Below are positions 34,188 through 40,784 of a DNA stretch of 40,784 nucleotides, piece by piece (the stretch's first letter is position 1; every line of letters begins with the position of its first letter). The position numbers and the translations under genes were made by a program. This DNA is from Deltaproteobacteria bacterium (GTDB taxonomy: Bacteria; Desulfobacterota; Desulfobulbia; Desulfobulbales; Desulfocapsaceae): assembly GCA_024280265.1 (NCBI GenBank), contig JAJRQL010000112.1, positions 1 through 40,784 of the forward strand. The letters are read 5' to 3'. The notes beneath the pieces were generated by a model that saw nothing but the letters and a program-made list of their open reading frames with translations, had not been told where the DNA came from and made no database searches.

Positions 34188-35624
34188 CTACATCTTGGTC
34201 TTTTCAAGGGAAATTTTCTGTAATGTGCGTTGAATCAAAGCTGCAACTTCTGCACGAAGCTCTAGCAGTAACTCCGAATTCCTCTCTCTTTGCAGCGCCT
34301 CAAAGAAACGACTGCATATCCGGCGATCCTGCCTGCTCCACTCTGCAGTATAGCCAAGCTTTGCCGGAAGGGTTTCGTCTCCGTCGACCAGACTTCCATA
34401 GTCTCTTCGTCCGTGGGCCCAGTTGACGACATGGCTGTAGAACAGAAACTGCCTGTCGAGCAAAACAAAGAGGAGCTGGATATTTTTCACCGGCCCCACT
34501 GTCACCTGTTGAGTATCAAGCCGCACCCCTAGCAGACGTGTACCTGACAGAAAATCTTTCCCTTTCAGCGCAGTTCCAGCAGCACCCATGAAACCGCCAA
34601 TGGTTGAAAACACCCCAAAAGACAAGCCGGCAGCCGCCACATCAATACCTGCACCGATGGCAGCACCGCTCAATGCTCCCGCCATTACAAGCTGAGAAGT
34701 GCTCAACCCCAGAAATTCCCATGTTTTTTCTGCAAACAGATCCTCCTGGAGAATGGGATGAGACGGAAGTTCCAGGTTAAAGATATTGTGCTTATAGAGA
34801 GCTCGTATCTCCTTTTGACATCGCTCCTCACGCCTGCGAAGAAAATGTTCATACTGTTTATGGAGTTTTTGTTTGACTTGCTTTTCATCTTCTCCGGTTT
34901 TAAGCGGTAGCGAACGGGTATAACCGAGCCCCTCTGCAATAAGGTCAAGGAGCAACTCCACCACCTGGGCATTACGCTGTTTCCAGTCCTCTTTAAAGGC
35001 TTTTACCACCTTATCAAGCACAGGCTGCAGCCCCTGGTCTATCCCCTTGAGACTCTCGAGCAGTTCAATGCGTTCGCCATACGTCGCCTTGCAGGAGTTA
35101 AAGAGTCGAATAGAATTAAAATGTTTTCTGAATTCAGACTGCCACCTTCCAAGCCAGGCTGTTTCTGTATCTTTACAGTTGATAATGGCCATCCGCGGAC
35201 ATCCGGTAAGACGTAAAATCTCCATTTCCGCCTTATCCATATTGCGCAGAGGCCTTGAGCCGTCAACGACAAAGATAATTCCAGCCCCACGTAACAGGGG
35301 CATCAACAGTCTGCAGTCATCCTTAAAATCGGATTCATCCTTGTGGGCAGCAATGAAATCTGCTATCAGATCACCATCATCCCCCTGATACCCCTGCATC
35401 CACTGCAGGCTCTTCTGCGGATTCTGGAATCCGGGAGTATCCGTAAAGCGGATAATCTCCCTGCCATCTACACGCACTGGAAAGGTTTGACACTCCCTAG
35501 TTTCGCCAGGCATGGGACTGATACGTACCGAATCGTCCTCAGCTAACGTGGACAGCACCGAAGATTTTCCTTCATTGGGATGGCCAACAACTGCAAATTC
35601 AGGAATATGCTCGGCCATTTTCAT
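34188..35624 (-). CDS. GTPase with DUF3482 domain
   Basis: A 478-residue Era/TrmE-type GTPase fused to DUF3482. G motifs: GHPNEGKS (P-loop, 14-21), DTPG (62-65), and NCKD (149-152, a variant of NKxD). The middle has a charged helical stretch, and the later part a hydrophobic glycine/alanine-rich segment (SGAAIGAGIDVAAAGLSF, about 315-340) that may insert in or press against a membrane. It overlaps the upstream DUF2868 gene by four bases (ATGA 35621-35624). DUF2868-DUF3482 gene pairs recur in many proteobacteria; the cellular role is unknown. Confidence 0.86.
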   Translation of the reverse strand: MKMAEHIPEFAVVGHPNEGKSSVLSTLAEDDSVRISPMPGETRECQTFPVRVDGREIIRFTDTPGFQNPQKSLQWMQGYQGDDGDLIADFIAAHKDESDFKDDCRLLMPLLRGAGIIFVVDGSRPLRNMDKAEMEILRLTGCPRMAIINCKDTETAWLGRWQSEFRKHFNSIRLFNSCKATYGERIELLESLKGIDQGLQPVLDKVVKAFKEDWKQRNAQVVELLLDLIAEGLGYTRSLPLKTGEDEKQVKQKLHKQYEHFLRRREERCQKEIRALYKHNIFNLELPSHPILQEDLFAEKTWEFLGLSTSQLVMAGALSGAAIGAGIDVAAAGLSFGVFSTIGGFMGAAGTALKGKDFLSGTRLLGVRLDTQQVTVGPVKNIQLLFVLLDRQFLFYSHVVNWAHGRRDYGSLVDGDETLPAKLGYTAEWSRQDRRICSRFFEALQRERNSELLLELRAEVAALIQRTLQKISLEKTKM

Positions 35625-37252
35625 ATCTCCACCAAAAGAAGTACCTGCAGGCAGGGATCCTCCAGAGTTACAGTCTTCTGACGCCAGATAGACAGATCTG
35701 TATCTGTGGCCCTGGTGAACAGTGTCTCAGAGGTAGGCTTACCAACCAGGCCTACGATTATGGTCATTTCTTTGTCACAGCAGTCACGAAGAGTCTTGAG
35801 AAAACGTAAAAGCTCATTGATTGGCGGTTGCCACGCCTCCTGCAGCAGAAGCAGTGCTGCGCAGTTATGCTTTAGCAGCAGCTCCTGGAGACGGGCGGTA
35901 AATTCTCCATTCTCAGCATAGCCGCCATCCACCCTCATGGTACCACTGACCAGGTACCCGCAGGCCTTTTGGCAATATGATCCAAGTTCAGCAGGATCGC
36001 AGTCCGTAAAGAGCTCATCGGGAATAAGTGCCACCAGAGCCCCATTCACCGCATCACCCGGATGAGATACACTTTCTGAAACATCCGGAACTCCCCCATT
36101 GCTTTCTGCCTGTTTCAAACCGACAGGCATGGTTGCAGACCGGACGTCTTCCTGTTTTGCGTCCTCTTTTTTTGTTGTCTCAAGACGGGGTGAGAGCAAA
36201 CGATGCAACAGCTGATTGTGATCGGGTCTGCGAAAAGTTATCCGCGCTAGGGATCTTTTACGCCCCATAGTTCCTGCGACAAAGAGGAATATACGCGGGA
36301 GAAGACAGTAACAGCAGATGGCCAGGCAAAGAAACGGCCACCAGGAGACAAGATCAGAGTTCACCAAGTGATAGAAACCATCTTTCAGGATCATTCTGCT
36401 TCCTGCGACCTGCTCCGGATCGGGGTAAGATCCTGGCCCAAGAACCCAGGACCATGGCAGGGAAACCCAACGCACAAGATCTGCGACAAAAACAGAGGAG
36501 AGCTGAATGGTTGACTGCCAGCCAAAGGCCAGGTCCGAGCTGGCCACTTTGACAAGAAGCACCCCCAGCACTCCAAAATTGAAGGCAATACCGAAGAGCT
36601 GAAAGAGTAGAAACAGCGGCCAGTAAAAAAGGTCCCCATAACCGCTACCACGGATACGCACAGCAGCAAGAGCCTCCGCAAACTGGACCCGTTTTGTACT
36701 GGCCATACTGTCCAGGCCATACTTTCGCACCTTAAAAAGCACCCCACTCAGTCCCCTGTTCACGAGTGAGAGCAGAAGAGATGAACGCAGACCAAAACCA
36801 CGTATCCTGCGATACACCCAGAGTAACAGCAGGGCCATGAGAAAGCAGACTTGCAAGCCCACAAAGACAAGAAAAAACAGCGATACATTGACAGGTTGTT
36901 TCCCAGAATAGCTCAGAAACGACCAGGCAAGGCCAGCACCTGAGGCCATGGCAAGAAAAGAGAACAGAGACCAGAAGAGGCCATAAATCTCATACCACAT
37001 TCTCCCTGGAAGCAGAGCCTGACCGCCACTGCTTGCGTTTTCAATACTTCGGCGTTCCTGCAGCCATCGATAGATGAGCCATTCACGATCATGTTCTACA
37101 GTTTTATCCAGAGTGGGAGCAATCGCATCAAGGTACAATTTCCGGTCTCGCTCCTTCAGCACAGTAACACCTTCTTCTTCTGCCAGAATGTTATCCTGGA
37201 TAAAGAAGTATTCGAGATCCAGAAAATCAGGAATACGCCACAAAGTTTTCAT
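35621..37252 (-). CDS. DUF2868 membrane protein
   Basis: A 543-residue multi-pass membrane protein. Hydrophobic segments lie in the first two thirds (for example MWYEIYGLFWSLFSFLAMASGAG, about 85-107; LFFLVFVGLQVCFLMALLLLW, 125-145; and others to about 320). A long cytoplasmic C-terminal part follows (about 350-543) with NNGA-like acidic and serine-rich stretch before an alpha/beta region that ends in LLLVEI. It forms a translationally coupled pair with the DUF3482 GTPase. Function unknown; a membrane protein whose activity is tuned by the GTPase is a reasonable guess only. Confidence 0.8.
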   Translation of the reverse strand: MKTLWRIPDFLDLEYFFIQDNILAEEEGVTVLKERDRKLYLDAIAPTLDKTVEHDREWLIYRWLQERRSIENASSGGQALLPGRMWYEIYGLFWSLFSFLAMASGAGLAWSFLSYSGKQPVNVSLFFLVFVGLQVCFLMALLLLWVYRRIRGFGLRSSLLLSLVNRGLSGVLFKVRKYGLDSMASTKRVQFAEALAAVRIRGSGYGDLFYWPLFLLFQLFGIAFNFGVLGVLLVKVASSDLAFGWQSTIQLSSVFVADLVRWVSLPWSWVLGPGSYPDPEQVAGSRMILKDGFYHLVNSDLVSWWPFLCLAICCYCLLPRIFLFVAGTMGRKRSLARITFRRPDHNQLLHRLLSPRLETTKKEDAKQEDVRSATMPVGLKQAESNGGVPDVSESVSHPGDAVNGALVALIPDELFTDCDPAELGSYCQKACGYLVSGTMRVDGGYAENGEFTARLQELLLKHNCAALLLLQEAWQPPINELLRFLKTLRDCCDKEMTIIVGLVGKPTSETLFTRATDTDLSIWRQKTVTLEDPCLQVLLLVEI

Positions 37253-37495
37253 ACTGTATTATAAATTGGCCAGACGATGAATAAGTAGAGCGAGTGAAAC
37301 AAAGTGGACAATACCAGTTTTTATACGCCATGCAAAGGGGGATTCCGCTGTCAAACACCATTTTCGCGCCATATTTTCATCGCTAATACTGAGAGGAATG
37401 TGTATAGACTGAAACCCTCAGAACCGTCTGATATCAGAAGAACTTATATCATTCACCAATACAGTTAATCACAGCTGAAAAATACCTGAGGGATA

Positions 37496-37528
37496 ATGCC
37501 CCAAAAAACAGATGCAGACAACAAATAA
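37496..37528 (+). other. Short upstream reading frame (10 codons) before the EamA gene
   Basis: ATG-CCC to TAA at 37496-37528 encodes MPQKTDADNK with GAGGG four bases before its ATG. It overlaps the EamA start (37512) in a different frame. The main gene has no obvious ribosome site of its own, so this mini-frame could drive coupled translation or be meaningless. Confidence 0.3.
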
Positions 37529-38411
37529 CTGGCGGGCCAACCTGCTGCTTCTTATCACAGCCATGATCTGGGGATTTGCGTTCGTTGCCCAGCGTCAGGG
37601 AATGGAGCACATTTCCCCATTCACCTTCAACGGCTTACGCTTTGCCATCGGCAGCCTGTCACTGCTGCCGGTTGTCCTCCTCCTGAGACGACGTCGCAAG
37701 ACCGTTACCCGCACTGAAATGCTGTCATTGCCAATGCTTGCCGGTGCGCTCGGCCTTGGCATTGTCCTTTTTCTCGGCTCATCCTTCCAGCAGTTCGGAA
37801 TAGTCTCAACCAGCGCCGGTAAAGCAGGCTTCATCACAGGTCTCTATGTTATCCTGGTTCCAATTCTCGGGCTTTTCTGGAGACAAAAGACCACACTCCC
37901 GACCTGGTTTGGTGCCCTACTGGCCGTTGCCGGAATGTATCTGCTCTGTGTCACCACAGAATTTTCAATCTCCAGAGGTGACCTGCTGGTCCTGATCAGT
38001 GCACTGTTCTGGGCCATGCACGTACTGTTGATCTCGTGGTTGAGCAGAAAATTTGATGCCCTGCTGCTCTCCCTGTACCAGTTCGTTTTTTGTGCAATAT
38101 TCAGTCTGCTGGCCGCTGTCGAGATAGAAACAATCACTATTGCCGGTATCCAGGATGCCACGCAACCCATACTCTACACGGGAATATTTTCGGTGGGTAT
38201 CGCCTACACATTACAAATTGTGGCCCAGCAAAAAGCTCATCCAGCCCACGCTTCGATAATTCTCAGCCTTGAGTCCGTCTTTGCAGTCATTGGCGGCTAC
38301 TTCTTTCTGAATGAACTTATCCCGACACGCGGCCTCATCGGCTGTGGCCTAATGCTGACCGGGATGTTGTTATCCCAGTTATTCAGTTCAAAACAGGCAC
38401 AGTCACTGTAG
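37512..38411 (+). CDS. EamA/DMT-family transporter
   Basis: A 299-residue inner-membrane protein with ten hydrophobic helices in two EamA halves. The first starts LLLLITAMIWGFAFVAQRQGM, typical of the family; the second half carries SALFWAMHVLLISWLSRKFD and ILSLESVFAVIGGYFFLNE, both DMT signatures. Substrate cannot be told from sequence; members export amino acids, metabolites or drugs. It has no partner genes. The start is at ATG 37512; no good ribosome site is seen directly upstream. Confidence 0.88.
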   Translation: MQTTNNWRANLLLLITAMIWGFAFVAQRQGMEHISPFTFNGLRFAIGSLSLLPVVLLLRRRRKTVTRTEMLSLPMLAGALGLGIVLFLGSSFQQFGIVSTSAGKAGFITGLYVILVPILGLFWRQKTTLPTWFGALLAVAGMYLLCVTTEFSISRGDLLVLISALFWAMHVLLISWLSRKFDALLLSLYQFVFCAIFSLLAAVEIETITIAGIQDATQPILYTGIFSVGIAYTLQIVAQQKAHPAHASIILSLESVFAVIGGYFFLNELIPTRGLIGCGLMLTGMLLSQLFSSKQAQSL

Positions 38412-38619
38412 GATATTAGGACGATACCAGAAAAAAGACCCAGGAGTCAGCCTCTGTTTTAATGAACAGTAAAGGGTGCCTTGAAAAACCAGATAAGTTC
38501 CTGATCCTTAAGTCAGATTGTTGTCATCCAGCTAAAGCGCTTCTTTCATGGAAGGTGCTATCGTACATGGGATATTGGGGAAGTGTGAACTGCAGCATCG
38601 GGACCATCAATTGTATTTC

Positions 38620-39597
38620 TTATCGATCAACATCAATACCGCGATCTTCAAGGGCTGTTTTATAGCCCCAGTTTTTTATGGCCGTCCTGAATTTTTCTAC
38701 CAGTCCCTTGTCTTCTATAACTTTCCAGACACAGTCAACAATTCCTGCCGCAATTTTCTCTTTGGGTACATTGTCTGCAAACGTTATTGTCCCATCATAC
38801 TTGAGCTCATAGAGATTCCTGAACGGATCCAGTACGGAATATTCATCAATATGGTCAAGGAACTTTTGTTTCAACTCAATCAGAGGGTCAACCTTGGTAT
38901 TCTTACGAACTATCTGAAGAAAGATCTCCATAAATTCTTTTATGGCAAGCGTGAGACTCGACAAATGGAGCTGTTCACTACTGGTGTTGGAAGAAACGCC
39001 GGTAACAGTTTCAGGAGTAAACTGCCCTACGGAGAAGATCGCGACATTGCTCTGCAGCATATCAAGAAGACAATTGTAGTCTTCCAGAGAAGGACTCCCT
39101 CCCCCGTTACCCCAGGAGTAGGATCCTACTTTGCGCTCACCCTGATGAAAAAATAGAATTGCACCGGTATCATGACCCGGGACGTTCACATCAATAAAAC
39201 CGGAGAATTTCTTTTTCTCAAAACGATGCGTAAGATTCGTCAGGCTGACATCTATTGAGCTGAATTTGGATTTAGCACGCTTAAAAGGCGGCATCTGTCC
39301 CCAGAAAAAGATTGCGCTGGCTTCAAGGTAATAAATGGTGACTATGAAATTTTTCTGGGACAGGCGTTGAATAACAGGTTCAAGACTCTGTGAGACCTCA
39401 GCATGCTCACCATTATTCTGTGTTACCCCGCGTACTATTTCCCGTTCATCAAAATAAACCAGCAGTTCCTGGTCTGACGCCTGACAATACAGACATCCCG
39501 ACCCGATTTCCCCCTGAAGATGTTCAATAAACTTGTCAATATACAGGTAATAACTATTTAGTCCTGCCAAGTATGGTTTCTCTTTTGGTATAAGCAT
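38620..39597 (-). CDS. Unrecognised protein with two PATAN/DUF4388-like segments
   Basis: A 325-residue soluble protein I cannot assign firmly. Two similar beta-rich segments are visible: GSGCLYCQASDQELLVYFDEREIVRG (about 33-58) and FSGFIDVNVPGHDTGAILFFHQGERKVG (about 135-162). Both follow the DUF4388/PATAN style of a small domain seen in bacterial signalling proteins. A helical C-terminal part (about 230-325) has FRNLYELKYDGTITFADNVP. No signal peptide or membrane helix. It lies 163 bp downstream of a PhnD-like gene on the same strand, possibly one operon. Domain assignment is tentative. Confidence 0.55.
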   Translation of the reverse strand: MLIPKEKPYLAGLNSYYLYIDKFIEHLQGEIGSGCLYCQASDQELLVYFDEREIVRGVTQNNGEHAEVSQSLEPVIQRLSQKNFIVTIYYLEASAIFFWGQMPPFKRAKSKFSSIDVSLTNLTHRFEKKKFSGFIDVNVPGHDTGAILFFHQGERKVGSYSWGNGGGSPSLEDYNCLLDMLQSNVAIFSVGQFTPETVTGVSSNTSSEQLHLSSLTLAIKEFMEIFLQIVRKNTKVDPLIELKQKFLDHIDEYSVLDPFRNLYELKYDGTITFADNVPKEKIAAGIVDCVWKVIEDKGLVEKFRTAIKNWGYKTALEDRGIDVDR

Positions 39598-39760
39598 TAT
39601 TGAAGTCCTGATGAATCATGTACAAATCGAGTCGATACTCAGTGACAACGCACGGTACCATAGAGACCAAGTAAGATCACAGACTTCTTCATCCTCAGGA
39701 GAAGGATCAAGTCCGCTCTTTCTCAATATGCTGCCTCTACTTGAACAAATACCCAGACGC

Positions 39761-40108
39761 TTACTCTATGAATTCACGCATAATTTCGTAATCATCATCA
39801 GTAGCGGCAACAAAAGCTGTAAGCCCCATGGCCTGCAGTACACTGGAATCACGGGTCAATTTCAAAACAGCCGTCTGGATTGCCTCTTGTTGTTTTTCAG
39901 GCATATCCCTGCTCACAGATAGCGCCCAGTTCGGAAGCCAATCCGTTTCCGCAACAGTTTTCACCGTCCCCGGCATGATGTACTCGTCTGCCATATGCAG
40001 GGCAGATTCACGGATAAACCCGGCATCAACGTCACCAATACTCACTGAAATGATCACATTTTCCTGCCTGTTCGCTGCAGCCTCCACAAGTTCACAGTCC
40101 CGATACAC
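39761..40108 (-). CDS. PhnD-like substrate-binding protein, C-terminal part, frameshifted
   Basis: The C-terminal ~115 residues of a phosphate/phosphite/phosphonate-type ABC binding protein, with VYRDCELVEAA followed by IISVSIGDVDAGFIRESAL, a typical late lobe segment of PhnD proteins, and ending REFIE. The first in-frame start codon is a GTG at 40106-40108, but the true N-terminus is in the upstream frame. Adding one base to the run of seven T (plus strand) at 40119-40125 joins the two parts as KKNGLDVYRD, which fits the family. Confidence 0.75.
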   Translation of the reverse strand: MYRDCELVEAAANRQENVIISVSIGDVDAGFIRESALHMADEYIMPGTVKTVAETDWLPNWALSVSRDMPEKQQEAIQTAVLKLTRDSSVLQAMGLTAFVAATDDDYEIMREFIE

Positions 40109-40572
40109 ATCAAGTCCGTTTTTTTGAGAGACAGGCTCTGGGAAAGAAAACCACCAGCCGAGGATTTGCTGACGATCATTACTTTTTTTCCTTTCAGGTG
40201 GGCCGGCTTTGTTATACCTGAATCCGGCCTGGAAATCACAATACCTCTGAACTTATCTCCACCTTCACCCTTAACAGCAATGGCAAGGACCTTATGGTTC
40301 TCGGCAACCTTGGCATATACCAGCGGATTTTCAAAACCGATAGCTATTTTACCTTTCAAAACCTCCGCCTCATAAATAGCAAAATTATCAGTTAAAATCG
40401 GCTCAATTTTCAGGCCGGTTTCACTGCTGAGATAGGCAGCCAGTGGCTGGATCATCCTGTTAAGTTTCTCTGGAAAATAACGGGGCAGCATGGATAACTT
40501 ATACTCTTCAGCCTGGACCAGGCCGCCATTAAAACTCAGTAGCATCAGGGTAAGCAGAAATACATTTTTCAT
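40054..40572 (-). CDS. PhnD-like periplasmic binding protein, N-terminal part, frameshifted
   Basis: Signal peptide (KNVFLLTLMLLSFNGGLVQA, about 2-21), then the type 2 periplasmic-binding fold: YKLSMLPRYFPEKLNRMIQPLAAYLSSETG, IAIGFENPLVYAKVAENHKV, FRGIVISRPDSGI, HLKGKKVMIVSKSSAGGFLSQ, as in phosphonate/phosphite binding proteins. After SLSLKK the frame shifts and ends with unrelated residues at 40054. No permease or ATPase gene of the transporter is next to it in the window. As a standalone binding protein it may instead serve a sensor; ligand unknown. Start ATG at 40570-40572. Confidence 0.8.
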   Translation of the reverse strand: MKNVFLLTLMLLSFNGGLVQAEEYKLSMLPRYFPEKLNRMIQPLAAYLSSETGLKIEPILTDNFAIYEAEVLKGKIAIGFENPLVYAKVAENHKVLAIAVKGEGGDKFRGIVISRPDSGITKPAHLKGKKVMIVSKSSAGGFLSQSLSLKKTDLMCIGTVNLWRLQRTGRKM

Positions 40573-40599
40573 AGTCTGTCAGATCATTTCATTGGTTAG

Positions 40600-40743
40600 T
40601 TAGTGTCCGTCCAGAAATGAGACTTTTCTTCTAAATCGAGGCGCAGAAGAAATTTTACCGCAAGCATATATCTGATATTCCGAGGGCAAAATTTTTAAAG
40701 CAGGGAAGAGTCAGAAAAAAGGGCCATTCCCGAACAGGCACTA
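40600..40743 (-). repeat. Dispersed ~142-bp MITE-like repeat, copy 2
   Basis: Inverted copy of 8822-8963. Its ends form an imperfect inverted repeat: TTAGTGTCCGTCCAGAAAT at 40600-40618 against ATTCCCGAACAGGCACTAG at 40726-40744. All mismatches between the two arms are transitions, so a transcript could still fold with G-U pairs. The element is flanked by TA at both ends. The contents show no reading frame. The sequence beyond 40744 is not visible. Confidence 0.75.
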
Positions 40744-40784
40744 GTTATTCTTATTCAGCAACAGTGATACTCTGGGCTCAGGAC

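Noticed and set aside
38430-38470. Possible terminator after the EamA gene
   Set aside because: The pairing around CAGGAG/CTCTG is too weak to call.
38548-39156. 202-codon plus-strand frame opposite the PATAN-like gene
   Set aside because: Poor ribosome site and no domain; the minus-strand frame is longer and better formed.

Overview
The window looks like chromosome from a sulfate-reducing or sulfur-disproportionating bacterium of the Desulfobacterota, probably near the Desulfobulbales. This rests on a complete dsrMKJOP operon (9959-15135) with its DsrJ triheme cytochrome and an RsbRD-type gene upstream, a PyrD 1B/PyrK pair, and moderate GC content. The lineage below class is inference. No tRNA, rRNA, CRISPR array or intact transposase was seen.

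Layout. 1-3021: partial class A penicillin-binding protein (PBP1B), an NlpC/P60 lipoprotein and a CsgG-family protein. 3152-7959 (minus): a compact housekeeping run, pyrK-pyrD-DUF1232-aroD-aroE-aroA, joining pyrimidine and shikimate biosynthesis. 8031-8825: a prepilin peptidase, followed by a ~142-bp repeat. 9138-9827: a flavodoxin-fold protein. 9959-15792 (minus): rsbRD-like gene then dsrM-K-J-O-P, closed by a strong intrinsic terminator. 15925-18050 (minus): a tail-specific protease Prc split by an apparent one-base deletion. 18111-20823: MazG-like pyrophosphohydrolase, PilZ protein, and an EAL-CBS-GGDEF protein. 21194-34049 (plus): a 13-kb Tad (tight adherence, type IVb pilus) locus. 34188-37252 (minus): a DUF2868/DUF3482 GTPase pair. 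37512-38411: an EamA transporter. 38620-40572 (minus): an unknown protein and a PhnD-type binding protein, also broken by one base. 40600-40743: a second, inverted copy of the repeat.

The most unusual region is the Tad locus. It encodes a pilin, a secretin (CpaC), an inner-membrane platform (TadB, TadC), an ATPase (CpaF/TadA), a TPR lipoprotein (TadD) and several TadE/TadG-like pseudopilins. No TadZ/CpaE or TadV/CpaA is seen inside it. The ATPase carries an N-terminal FHA domain. The CpaB protein is about twice the usual length because of roughly 13 degenerate ~20-residue DG/NG-turn repeats inserted before its last strand. Five proteins share a G|Q pseudopilin cleavage motif, with Glu at +5 in four of them. 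The prepilin peptidase at 8031 could process these. c-di-GMP genes (PilZ, EAL-CBS-GGDEF) lie directly beside and divergent from the locus.

Two divergent copies of a TA-flanked ~142-bp repeat lie in inverted orientation at 8822 and 40600. They look like a dispersed, MITE-like genomic repeat family.
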